DNA of 64,000 bases, taken from NCBI GenBank assembly GCA_020746105.1, contig CM036619.1:57213135-57277134 (forward strand), read 5' to 3'. Of this stretch, positions 26,894 to 38,200 are shown piece by piece (the first letter of the stretch is position 1; every line of letters begins with the position of its first letter). The notes under the pieces are model-generated. The model was given only the letters and a program-made list of their open reading frames with translations. It was not told the origin of the DNA and did not search any database. The position numbers were made by a program, and so were the translations under genes. This stretch comes from Trogon surrucura. Lineage: Eukaryota; Chordata; Aves; Trogoniformes; Trogonidae.

Positions 26894-28369
26894 CAGAGAA
26901 GCATCCCTGCCCATGACAGGGAGGTTGGATTAGATGATCTCTAAGGTCCCTTCCAACCTAGGTCATTCTATGATTCTATGAAATCATTTGTTAAATGTGA
27001 TGTCATATGTAATGCAATCCAAGGACTGCTAATTTTTACAATTTTTTTCTAAGTTTCAATATTTCGATATCGCCAGATTCCACGCTCGGGGTATTACGAG
27101 AGCTGCATGTTCAGAATATAGTAAAAAATTATGTATCTCAAAGCCAGAGACAGTCTGACACCACTGACAACATGGACTTAACAGCTGTATTAAAATATAT
27201 AGATTTTAAAGACACTCTGGTTGTTTCACAAACTCCCCTCAGTGCTTGGGAGTTAACAATGCAATAGATACCAAGCACCGACTTTGGATTTGGAAGTTTT
27301 TTGATAAAATTGTTTCAGTCAGCCTCCAAAGGAGAAAAAAAGACAAAAAGCAATACAATTAGCCGAAACACATTCATTTCCCAAACTATTTCCACACAAA
27401 GAAATAAAATTATTAAAAATCTTGGGCCTGTCTTTCAATATATCTATTGCCGTATCTTTCCAAACTATATCTTGATTTTAGATTTCATTTTTAAGGCTTG
27501 AAAACATATTTGAATTGCAGATTGAAGAAAGCATTTCTTTAACAAAGTCATAACTTTTATAATTGTCTTCCTTGTAGGAACTGTAGAAAATGTTGTAAAT
27601 ATATTTCTTGAAATGTTGAAAAAAATCTCCTTCTGCACAAACCTAGGGAAAATCTTAAAGGACTATCAATATCCGTGATAATAAATAGTCTTTTGGTGTA
27701 CTAATAAATATGTCAGGGGAAACACACTGCTGGAAGGCGGGCAGACATGTTCAGTGTAGGTCACAGCAGTCCTCAAGGGCTGCTCCCTCCACAGCCATTG
27801 GCAGGACAGGACCACCATCAGATCCTACTGAGCACGAGCCCTCTCCCTGCATCACATTCAGCTGTGCCAGCAGACACTAGACACAGGAAGTGTTTGGAGA
27901 AAAGTAAGAAATACTATGTCCTTGATTTTAAAAGTTTTTTGAGAGACATTAACACTTGGGAGAAATGGGAGTGCTAAAACCCAGTGACTTACTGGATACG
28001 TAATTTACGCCAAGGAAGAAGTGGCAGGTTTGGATAAGGGCTGAGCTCCAATTTATAGTGGAGTTTGCATAGACCCATTTGACTGTACTTTCACTTTTTT
28101 TCTTTCTGCTGGAAACTTATCTCTAAATGACACAAAACTGTTTCCTTCAGTTATGTCTTAGATGTATACTGTGTATGTCCATGAAGACTAAAATAAGAAA
28201 AATCTTCTGGTGAAATATCCAGGTTGACAAACATTTGATTGCTGAGTTCCAATTTTATTCACACTCATGTGGTGCCATCAGCTTCAGCAAACTGTGGTGG
28301 ATGTATATGAGGGAGATGATTTTCCTCAGAGCGGGCCTGACAGACTAAGAAAAGTGTGTTTGTTTTCAG

Positions 28370-28579
28370 GTGCACCCAGTGGGACCAAAACCTGGCATGT
28401 GGTACCATGACATGTGCCCTGGTGTGTCTCAGAAACACACAGAGAGGTTGCTCCAGCCTCCTTGTCCTCCAGAAGGTTCCTGGGAAAAGGCTTCCTTGTT
28501 TCAATCAAGCCTGCAGGAGGCCAGTCAAGATGAAAAGGCTTCATTACCCTCTTTCTCTCCAGTCCAGCTGCAACACTAA
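28370..28579 (+). other. candidate terminal exon
   Basis: A strong acceptor (TGTGTTTGTTTTCAG ending at 28369) opens a 69-codon frame that ends in TAA at 28577. The product begins VHPVGPKPGMWYHDM and ends SFSPVQLQH, a hydrophilic, proline- and serine-rich sequence that I cannot assign. The first AATAAA noticed downstream is at 29796-29801. Against it, this patch is poor in stop codons in several frames on both strands, so an open frame means little. Confidence 0.15.
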
Positions 28580-29366
28580 AGTGAACTCAAGAGGACCAAA
28601 AGCTTTTCACACATGGCAGAGGAATCCGTTTCTTACTTGTCAAAGGTAATCCAGTCGAGATCTGAATTAGTGATGGCATGTCCCCTCCCCAGCCACAGCC
28701 ATATAACCTCAGTGCAACTGTGTGAACGTGCCCAACTAGGACTGCCACCTTCAACAAACACATCTGCCTCTTGACTACCTACATCGTGATTGTGTGCAAA
28801 GGTGGAGCCTGCTGCCGACGTTGTTTCCAACCGAAAAAAAGTACATTCATGTTTTTGACAGGCAGTCCTGTGATCTTTTCTGCTATGTCTTTCGCCAAAC
28901 CAGGAGAGTATGAGAGAATGCAATTTTGTGGTATGCCTGGAATTTCCTAACAGTTCTTTCCAAAAGGATATGCTAATAACACATCAAATAACGAAACAGC
29001 CAATTGTCACTGACACCTGCTGTAAAAACACGTATACTAGCTTTCACAATATAATCTGACCATGAGCCTTAGGCTACTGTGAAGACCATATATCACCAAT
29101 TGATTGCAAGGTGCATTTTTATTCCACACTTATTTTTTTCTGTTTCTGATCTATTGGATGGGGCACAACAACAACAAAAAAAAATGGTTGTCTCCAACAA
29201 AGATAATACTACTGCTAACAACTAGTCCTGATTTTTTAATACGTAGTACTAAGCATCTATATGCAGACGGTAGTAAGTTCAAAGGGTCAATATTCATTCT
29301 ACATGCCATAATGATACCAGGAAAGGAAAATCACAGGAGGAAAACTATGGACTCTAAAAGGTAATT

Positions 29367-29388
29367 TAAGACCATTTTAAGACCATTT
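29367..29388. repeat. 11-bp tandem duplication
   Basis: TAAGACCATTT occurs twice without a gap. Probably a replication-slippage product. Confidence 0.85.
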
Positions 29389-31343
29389 ACTATTCCAACA
29401 GTGTAATTCCTTCATCATGACCATACTTATGCTGCATTGATTCACCTAAAGAGTAGATTTAAGAGCGTTTGGATGTCTTATTTGAAGCTTTTACTACTTT
29501 GCACTGGCTTTTTTATTATTTTTTTTAAAGTAACCTTAATGTTGCATTTTCTGAAGTCACCTGGGTTTTGGATAATTCTAACATCTCTTCAGTCACACAT
29601 TGTACCCCAAACCGGTGCAACATTTTCAATTCTACTGCAACTGGTTTGCTTGGGATTTTTTTTACAAATGTTTTATTCTAATCACAGCTGATGAAATACC
29701 AAAGCAAAAGTCATTTTTCACATAATCATTGACAGCATAAAATGAATGATAAATATTAATGTGCATTCATCTCCTGAACTAGTGACACTTCAGTTAATAA
29801 AGATACTCTATTACAGCCATTCAGGATTTATTTTTTTGTAAACATCTTCATCCATAAATGACAAAATTAAAGAGCTCAGGGTACAAGGTTTGGTCGCAGT
29901 AAACTTCTGCAGCACAGACAGGGTCAGGCCCACAGAATTTGTTTCAGCTACAAGTCTTAAAATCTTAACTTCCTGATTTTCCATCAGGAAACCTAGCATC
30001 ACCTCAGAGGCTAGCTGGAACCAGGGGCACAAGATTTTAATCTCCAATAGGAATTTGCCAGCATCCTCTACTCCTGTAGCTTGGGGCAGTTGAGGGTGCT
30101 AAGTTAAGAAAACATTTAATTCAAAACATGTGTCCTTTGGAAAAATCTGGAATTTTGGGGGTCATATGATCTGGAAGAAAGAGATATCAAAAAATCATAA
30201 TTTCCCAAATAAGACAAATTCCACCCTTGCTCAACTCACAACCAATATACTTAGATAAACGCAAAAAAAAAGAGTTCTGATTTGAAGCTGGCTTCTGTCA
30301 AAGTTTCAGAGGTAATTAAAATAAAGTTGGTTCCAGCAAATTTTCAGACAAATGTCACCATTGAGTCCAGCACGACCATCTGCTACTTTGGCCACAAGTG
30401 TCAAACTGGATTCACACATTTAAACACATGCTCAGATGAAAGTTTTATAAGCATGTTGTACCTGCATTCCATGTGATAGGAAAGCCTTGCATTTCAGTAT
30501 GGGCAGTCAGCAATGGTGAAGAATACAGGTCAGTCCCTTTCCTGAATTCAGCAGTACTATTGTACACTAATTGCTACTCAACACAGCGGGACACCACCCA
30601 ATGACCACTGAAGACAAAGAAAGGGTTCAAATACAAGTTCTAAATTCAAATGAGATTTTCAGTGATAACTACAGGGTTAAACTTGCACAGCACACACCGA
30701 TCTAGCCCTGTCCAAGAGAGCACTTAAGCAGAAGCATATCTTTAAGCACATGAAGAGGGACTGAAGGGCTCTCAATGTTGCATAAGGTTCATAAAACAAG
30801 ACCGACTGCTTCACTGCCAGGGTATTGATACCCAGCCCTACAGTGCACAGCTTGCAAGTCAGTTGAAATCAAACCCTTTCATACACCTCTACATCATTCC
30901 CTGATCATATCAGTGCTCTGCAGAGGTTAATTTTCACTATTTCTCCTTACAGTTACAATGTGTACTTATGTCTAAGTGTGTGGGGTAGGCACGACCTCAG
31001 TGCTTTCAACTCTTCTCTTCCCTGTGCGCTTCTGGAAGTGCCGAGAGACAATGCCCTCCAGCTTCAGGTTCTGTAAGAACAATCCTAAATGTTTGCTAGC
31101 GCCAGTTATTTCTATTATTAAACAATCTTTCCTAGATGTAAAATACCTATAATATTTCTATATGCACAACAGATATGCTTGGAGGTTCAGTCTCTTGAGT
31201 GCCGAAATGCGATGGGACAAAGCTATAAACAAGGGAGAGAGGCAGGCAATTGTTTGGAAGGACTATACTAAGAATAAAATTTCGTAATAGTGTGCCTTGT
31301 ACACTATATATATACTGTGCCACGGCAAGCCCCTGATTCACCA

Positions 31344-31395
31344 AGTAGACTCAGAAAAGATAATGCTTAAGTAGACTCAAAAACTATAATGCTTA
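31344..31395. repeat. 26-bp tandem duplication
   Basis: Two adjacent 26-bp units begin AGTAGACTCA and end ATAATGCTTA, with about three differences between them. This is a small local duplication of unique sequence. Confidence 0.85.
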
Positions 31396-33969
31396 CATCA
31401 TCCTGAAGCTGCCAGGAATTATTTTAATGGTTAAAAAAGTGCTATAATTTTCTACCCTACATAAAAAAAAAACCACTTACTTCCTCCTTTCTTGAAAGTG
31501 CTGCCATCCTTCTACTGCACAGTAAGCATAGTTATTGGTACATCTATATTTAGCTTAATAAAAAATGCATTCATTTTCCTTTTCCCAAAGTGTATCTTAC
31601 ATTTCAACATTATCTTCTACCCAGAGGATGTGAGCTTACTAAAGGTTTAAACAGTGGGCAAACATCCTCACTGCAAAAATACAAAACTACTTGGTTCACT
31701 TGCTGGATTTCCAGCAACTAGGCAAAAATGGAGAGCAATTAGCTAATGCCATGGGCTATTCTATACCTGCCCAGGCCCAAGCCTTAAAACGTATATCTAC
31801 AACCAACAACTCAAGATTTCATGTTATTATCTTTAGCTATGTTTAAAGCTATGTTCTCAGGCAGCCCCAGTGAAATCCAGAACAGAGAAGTACGAGATTT
31901 CCAGCAAACTTTCCAGCAAAAGTTCCCCAATGTTTGAGCAGTTTTGTCCATTCTTTCCTGAACATGTTGTTTATTCCCACAGGTAGCCAAATCACACAAT
32001 CTACAACTATGCCCAATAGAAAAAAATTCTAACAAGAATGTCAAAAAGGCATGATTCCTTAATTTTAAGTAACATTTTTTGTAATATAAAGCATTCCTTT
32101 GCATTTCAAATTATATTATTTTGTAGATCATAAACCCACAAGAATTTGTAACAGTTTATCACAAAATACACAATTACCTAAAAATTCTGTTACTTTTTAA
32201 AGCAAAATAAGACACACTGTTCCAGGCTGTGTATCTGCACGCAGAAAGCAAGTTCCTTTATAATTTTTCATATAATGCATTCTCTTACAATTCTTTTTCT
32301 GTTTCTTTCTCTTTTTAAAATACTAGAGTTTTAAGAAAGGAAAAATAGTCAGTTTAGGGATAGACACATGCAAGAATGCCAACCAGACTTGCGCAAACAC
32401 AGTCAAAAATGTTATGTGTAATTAAAAAACAAATGATTTAGAAGTGAAAACATTAAAAGTGCTGTATAGGATAATAAATGTCTACTTACTCTACCTTCTT
32501 GCAGGATTTCCTGTTTTTACTAGAAGTTTTCATGCCCAGAATACTACTAGAACTGAGTTGTATCCTCGGCATCAATAGACAATAGCATCGTTCAAGCTGC
32601 TCATGATCTTTGACTCCCAAATTTACACAGGCAATTTACCCATTTTGTTAACAAAATATTTTGTCAGACAAGACTCAGAACCTGACCATTTTTTTCCCAG
32701 ATGATACTCATAAGCTTTCAAAGCAAACAACAGCTGCTTGATGTCTGCTTCTTGACAGGTGACTGTACCAAGCCAAATACAGGAAACAAACATCATCTCA
32801 GATGCTAGTGCATAGGAACACTGAGCAATTTTAAGCCAAGGCTGTTCTTTCACAAGAGGATTTGAGGCTTTTAGTATAGAGCTCCAGTTACTTCCCTTGG
32901 GGAACCAGACTCTCCATGTTTGCTACTATCAGATAATATTTATCCTGAATTCAAATTAATTCAGCCATTATTATCTGTTAGTAGCAGTGCTTGCAACTTA
33001 CTTTCCTCATTCCTTTACAATGATCACAAAGAACAGGTAACGTCCTTCAACAACAGAGTCTCCAAATAACTCCCAAGTAATGGGAGAAAACAGCAGGTCG
33101 TGTGCTACAGAGTTGAAACACATTTTTTAAAAAGCTGTACTTACTAGGAGGTAAATAACTTTCTCCATTGAATACCAACCCACATATGTTCATAAGGAGC
33201 AAAGAAATTTGGTGCAAGGCAGAATGAGAAGTGAAGGCTAGAAAGCAGGCTATGTAAATAAGATTAATACAGCTATGGCAAACCAAATCCCACACCATGG
33301 TGTTTTCACAAGTGAGTAACTGTGCATAAATACGTGTACTGAACTCGCAGTGGAAGCTGTGCTATGAATTTCTACTCTTGGCAAAACTTTCCCAAGAAGC
33401 TCTCGAGGCTGCCTCAGCTCAGGCAGGAGAAGTCATGCAGAGTTTAACAGCTTTCTGAAGAGTCTGCATTAGGACCTCTAACACAATATAATACAGCTCA
33501 TGACTCTGTTGAAGAGTCCCTGAGCAGAAATGAATCGGTGTTTCCCCTTCAACTTTGCATTTCAAAAATGCAGATTATCTAAACTGCTAAACCCCACTGT
33601 CTCCACAGAGCCGAAGTAACATACACAAGGGTACTGTTTTGTTGCCTCTTTATCAGAGGTTCATAGGGAAGAAGAAAAACAATATGGAAAAGCAAATTAT
33701 TTATGGAAGACATTTAGTTCTAAAAGCCTCCTGACATTTGAAGAACATACTACGATGTCAGTGTGCCACATGGCAATGAAATCTTCTTTCTGAAAAAAAC
33801 CCACTATTCATCTCAGAAGAACTATTTTAATGGACAAATGGAAGAGGACCAGATAGCTTCCCATAAACAACAGCAGTATCCTTTCACCAGAATCAGGTGG
33901 TTTTCTATAGAAATTAAAATAAAAACTTCCCAAGAGAATAAATGCATTGTATATACTATAAGATTCTGT

Positions 33970-34330
33970 AGAGAAATATATTACAGTAATTCAGAGAAAC
34001 ACAGACCAACAAATCTGACTTGCACACTTGGCAAATTGGTGAAAACTAGAACACAGCTGAGAATTAGACAGTTAGGTAAGGACTGTACACTGAGGAGGAG
34101 TCCAAGTAGCTACCACAGTAGATTGTCATGCCTAGCAGATCTTAGAAATCTTCATGGAAAATACAGAATATGTGTATAGGGATATTTTAGACAACACAGA
34201 AAACTTCATTTTCAATAAACTTCTAGTATTTCAGAAGAACAAACTTTCTGTCAAAGGCTCGTACAGGAAACGATCTGTCATGGGAATGAAGGAAATGTCA
34301 TTTTGGGACATAACAGCTCTGGCTGACAGT
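33970..34330 (+). mobile_element. ancient, highly diverged CR1-type LINE fragment
   Basis: Weak but extended similarity to CR1 reverse transcriptase. The frame around 34000-34060 reads EKHRPTNLTCTLGKLVKT, matching the family's [16 protein letters not shown] block. About 34110-34150 reads LSCLADLRNL, matching SCLTNLLEF. After a stop and a small gap, 34225-34300 reads FQKNKL and SYRKRSVMG, lining up with the DFQKAFDKVPH and LLRKLSCHG region. The spacing of the blocks agrees with RT motifs 1 to A. It differs clearly from the young copies in this window and resembles the older CR1 lineage shared with turtles and crocodilians. An apparent 138-codon frame at 33763-34179 overlaps it and is not an independent gene. 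The left edge is uncertain. Confidence 0.68.
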
Positions 34331-34469
34331 AACGCTTGATTTCTCTCTCAGTCCAGTTGCAAAGGGTTCAAAATGAAAGTATTCTTTTTTCCACATTACA
34401 GAATCACAGAATTCATCTTATTAGCTACATTCTGCCTACTACTCATGAGTGGAATTAAATAGATGTAGA

Positions 34470-34801
34470 TGTACTGTTTTTGGCTAGGATAGAGTTGGTT
34501 TTCTTCATAGTAGCTTGTATGGGGCTGCATTTTGGATTTGTGAGAAAAAGTGTTGATAACAGAGGGATGTCTCTGTTATTGTGGCCTAAGTACTTGCACA
34601 GAGCCAAGGCCTTTTCTGCTCCTCACCCCAGTGAGGAGGCTGGGGGTGCACAAGAAGTTAGGAAGGGACACAGCAGGGACAACTGATGCCAACTGACCAA
34701 AGAGAGATCCCAGACTATATGATGTCACGCTCAGCAATAAAAGCTGGTGGAAGAGGGAGGAAGGGAGAGATGTTCAGAGTTATGGCAATTGTTTCACTCC
34801 C
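34470..34801 (+). mobile_element. endogenous retrovirus LTR, 3'-truncated
   Basis: The sequence matches a repeat I recall from many bird genomes: it opens with TGTACTG and a GGCTAGGATAGAGTTGG block, has a CCTCACCCCAGTGAGGAGG block near 34622, and an AATAAAAGC TATA-like word at about 34736, as in a U3 promoter. The U5 end, including the expected CA terminus, is missing, because the sequence changes into an antisense CR1 at about 34802-34808. No internal retroviral genes flank it. A 68-codon open frame at 34480-34686 is part of the LTR and should not be annotated as a protein. I am unsure of the exact family name; an ERVL-like class is my guess. Confidence 0.75.
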
Positions 34802-34807
34802 TTTCAG

Positions 34808-35240
34808 GTCTGCGCTGGACTCTCTCAAGCAGTTCCCTGTCCTTCTTGAACTGAGGGGCCCAGAACTGGACACAATATTCCAGATGTGGCCTCACTGGGG
34901 CAGAGTAGAGGGGGAGGAGGACCTCCCTCGACCTACTTGATACTCCTCTTCTAATACACCCCAGGATGCCGTTGGCCTTCTTGGCCACGAGGACACATGG
35001 CTGGCTCATGGTCATCCTGCTGCCCACCACGAACCTCCGGTCTCTTTCCCCTACGCTGCTCTCCAACAGGTCATTCCCCAACCTATACTGATACATGGGG
35101 TTGCTCTTTCCCAGACGCAAGACTCTACACTTGACCTTGTATTTCATGAAATTTCTCCCCGCCCAACTCTCCAGCCTGTCCCGGTCTCTCTGAATGGCAG
35201 CACAGCCTTCTGGTGTGTCAGCCACTCCTCCCAGTTATTG
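34808..35240 (-). mobile_element. CR1 LINE internal fragment, missing both ends
   Basis: Read on the minus strand this is CR1 ORF2 from just after the FADD motif ([14 protein letters not shown]) through [21 protein letters not shown] and [18 protein letters not shown], open for about 143 codons. It is close to residues 360-500 of the copy at 18262. CR1 copies normally keep their 3' end, but here the final 460 bp or so are absent and the break abuts the truncated LTR. A secondary deletion therefore seems likely. Confidence 0.94.
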
Positions 35241-38200
35241 GTCAAGACCATAAATGAGCCATCATAATTCCATATGAAGATACCTGCTACATTTTCTGGT
35301 CAATAACTTCAGAGAGAAGCAAACAGTTAATTTTAACCCGATTACATGCATCCTGTGTTTTACATAGTGGAAAAATGTGGCCAATGTTATAGTAAGTTGA
35401 GTCCTTGCTAGGAAGGTGTTTTTTCAGATTAGTACAGTAATGAATGAACAGTGATGCCTTTCCTTCCTAGGATGGTTGCTACCATGGGCCAGGCATTTGG
35501 TGGCAGCGGTCCAAATACTCCCAGGCTAAAAGATACTATCCACATCAGGTATCAACACTCTGAAATCTAAAATTGCCTCTGTGAACAAAATGAATGATTG
35601 ATTATAACAGTGCAGGTAGGGAAATATCAAGAGTTGCATATTAGTACACAAATCTGGGAGAAAGAAATTTGCTGACTATTTTTTAATTACCCTCTTAATG
35701 TAAAGGCTATGAACAGAGAACTGGATTTAACAAATCCAAGACTAAAAGGGGGTAAATTTCCCTTTGAGCTCAGGATTATTCTTAAGCAGCTGGAAGAAGT
35801 TCAATTTCTAATGAAACAAAAACTTCTGGAAAGGAAACTAAAAAGAGTGAGAGGTCAAGAGGAAAAAAAAAAAACCACAATGGTGGAACTGACTAGTAAC
35901 CTGGAATCTCCATCATCCTGCAGTCACTGTTTAACATTAGAATATTAGAGAGAATATTAAAGAGAATATTAGAAATTATGAACAAAAAGAGACTAAGAAT
36001 GTCTGTGTCTCATTGGTACAAACCCAAAGTCCATTCTAAACAGTAGTAGTAGTCGGTAGCAGCCATAAGCAGATGTCTAGGGAAGCATACAAGAAAGTTA
36101 ATACTCCCTCCAAGCCTCCAACCTTTTTCAGATTGCTTGAACCAGATCTGTGGGGTAAATTTCTCCTCCATTAACTTTCCCAGGCTCACGCTCAAGCGTG
36201 TGAACTTTCAGCATACACAATATCCTGCAGCAGGAATTGCCACGGGTCAACTGCTCATTGCATGAACAACATCCTTTTGCTTCCCAGTTCTCACATTCTG
36301 AGAAAAAGAAAACAACTGATCATGAATCATCCCTTGCTCATCACTCATGATTTTATACCTCTCAATCAAGTCTTCCACTTGCATCTTTTCTTAAGTTCTA
36401 ATGTACTTATCTGTTCCTCAGGCACTGCTGCATGTATTTTAGATATCCCCATCAACCATTTCTGAACTCTTTTCCAGTTATACTACAATCCTTTTAGGGT
36501 ACGGTGCCACAACCACTACAAACACAAGCATGTTATGGTTTCATATATCAGCACAGTGTTGTTTCATTTCATCCTTTGTTTTATTCCTTTACATTCACGT
36601 TTCTTTTTTCAACCTCTGCTGAGGCTCTGAAGTAATGTTTCCATCAATATATGTACCACATATGTGTTCCTAAGGGACAATGTCAGCTCAGTGACCACTG
36701 TTTTACGAGCGAGTTGTTTTTTTTTTTTAAACTCTACCTTTATCTACACTTATCCCAGAAGAACACAAGTGGGGTAAAAGGAAACCAGTGCATTCACTGA
36801 CTGAAGGGATCATCTTTCTTTCTGCAAAGATGCAGCTGAATGTATGAAGGTTACCAGATGGATGCCTTTTTAAACATGTGATATTTATTTGGAAATTCCA
36901 CCAATCTACACTACAGGAAATGCCCTTCAAATTTGTCTTGTCACATCAGACACTTTCAAAAACTCTAAGTTTTACCTGCTTGCTTCTGAATAAATAAATT
37001 CTCTCAAAACACTATCTATTCTAGTCCCTGGAATCTATAGTAAGGAAGATTGCCTAACATTGAATTAAGTTTGTTACAAACCAACTTATATCATCCACAT
37101 ATCAAAAACTACCTGAAGGAAAGTATGTGCAGTCTTCAAAGATAAATACCTGAGTTCCCCTCTGTAGCCTTGTGAGATTTTATCAAGGTTTTTCAGAATA
37201 GTTCTATTTCTCCATTAAGAATAACCAATTACCAAGCACTCGCTGCAAGACATTGGTTGAGTAATGCTCGTGTCCAACTAGATCTAATATATCTGGCATT
37301 TTGTCCTCTGGGATAGACATAAAACGATCGGTAGTTTCATTCTTCCACATACAGCAGAAATTATGGGGAGCCTGCAGCCAAATGTAGTAAAACTGCCTCA
37401 ACAGTGAAGCTGAATTTGGCATCTACGCTCTGCACACATGTAGCCCAATTGCTGTCCAAGCAGCCTTTCAGCATCCAAGAGGCCTCTGGAGTGGTGTATG
37501 AGAGTTGGGATCTCTCACACATCTGTCTTTCTGGTAGAAGGATTTGGAATCATCCCCTGGACAACAGTAGAGCCAGTGGGAAAAAAAACACCTTGGACAA
37601 CTCTGGCAAGAAGCACTAGGGACGGGAATAGAGGACTGCACTATTTACACCTCTTCTTGTGGGTGCTTGTTAGAAAGGGTTGCTGCTCAAGCATTTTTAA
37701 ACACTTTGCCCTGTGGTAGAAGATCTAGGTGTGGAACAAGAAATGGTATCTAAACCAATGGATTGGTGTATGTACTACCATGTTTTGCAGGGTATGACTA
37801 CAGCGTTCTGCAAAGTGCGTGCAACAGAACTGTTTGCTGTTTTCATGGCCTGGATATTTAAATGATTACTGATGTTGCCTTTGCAGACAAAAAAGGAAAC
37901 AGCAACAAAGGGAATGTTGAGAGGCATAAAGTTTGGAGATTAGGAAGGATATGAAGGATGAAGATATTCCAGTGCTTTTCATAACTAATAAAAGTAGCGT
38001 CTCAGTTCAGTGTGAGCTATGAGTGTCAATCTGGAGAAAGGACCAGAAAACTTATCTCTACCATTCTCAGAAACTATGCAGGAAGAGGAGCAAATTATAC
38101 CTCTAAAGACTATTTAGGTGTTTTTAACCACTCAGAAGCTTATACAACGGTCAAAGAGATTTCAACACTCTAAAATATCAGCTCAAATCTGCCAAAGTGC

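Larger units (their letters stand above)
25748..26981 (+). mobile_element. CR1 LINE, 5'-truncated, frameshifted
   Basis: A second long CR1 copy. It begins within the RT domain at the part reading [10 protein letters not shown], runs through the C-terminus of ORF2 (stop near 26891) and a short 3' UTR, and ends in two ATTCTATG-type octamers at about 26965-26981. The octamer variant and the different C-terminus (LSSLI) assign it to another subfamily than the copy at 18262. It is fairly well preserved, with one frameshift near 26250 and an 18-bp tandem duplication just before it. Upstream sequence is unrelated AT-rich DNA, and no target duplication is visible. Confidence 0.96.
26982..33969. other. 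unassigned AT-rich sequence
   Basis: No gene is recognised. A GC-richer patch at 28270-28640 contains a candidate terminal exon, listed separately. Small tandem duplications lie at 29367-29388 and 31344-31395. The rest is AT-rich single-copy DNA. Confidence 0.5.

Noticed and set aside
33763..34179. 138-codon plus-strand frame as a possible gene
   Set aside because: Its 3' half is the decayed CR1 RT relic, so the open stretch is a by-product.
34395..34420. ACAGAATCACAGAATT as a CR1 tail
   Set aside because: Only the octamer-like words match and no 3' UTR sequence follows, so it is too short to support.
34480..34686. 68-codon frame starting MARIELVFF
   Set aside because: It lies wholly within a retroviral LTR and corresponds to a repeat often misannotated as a protein.
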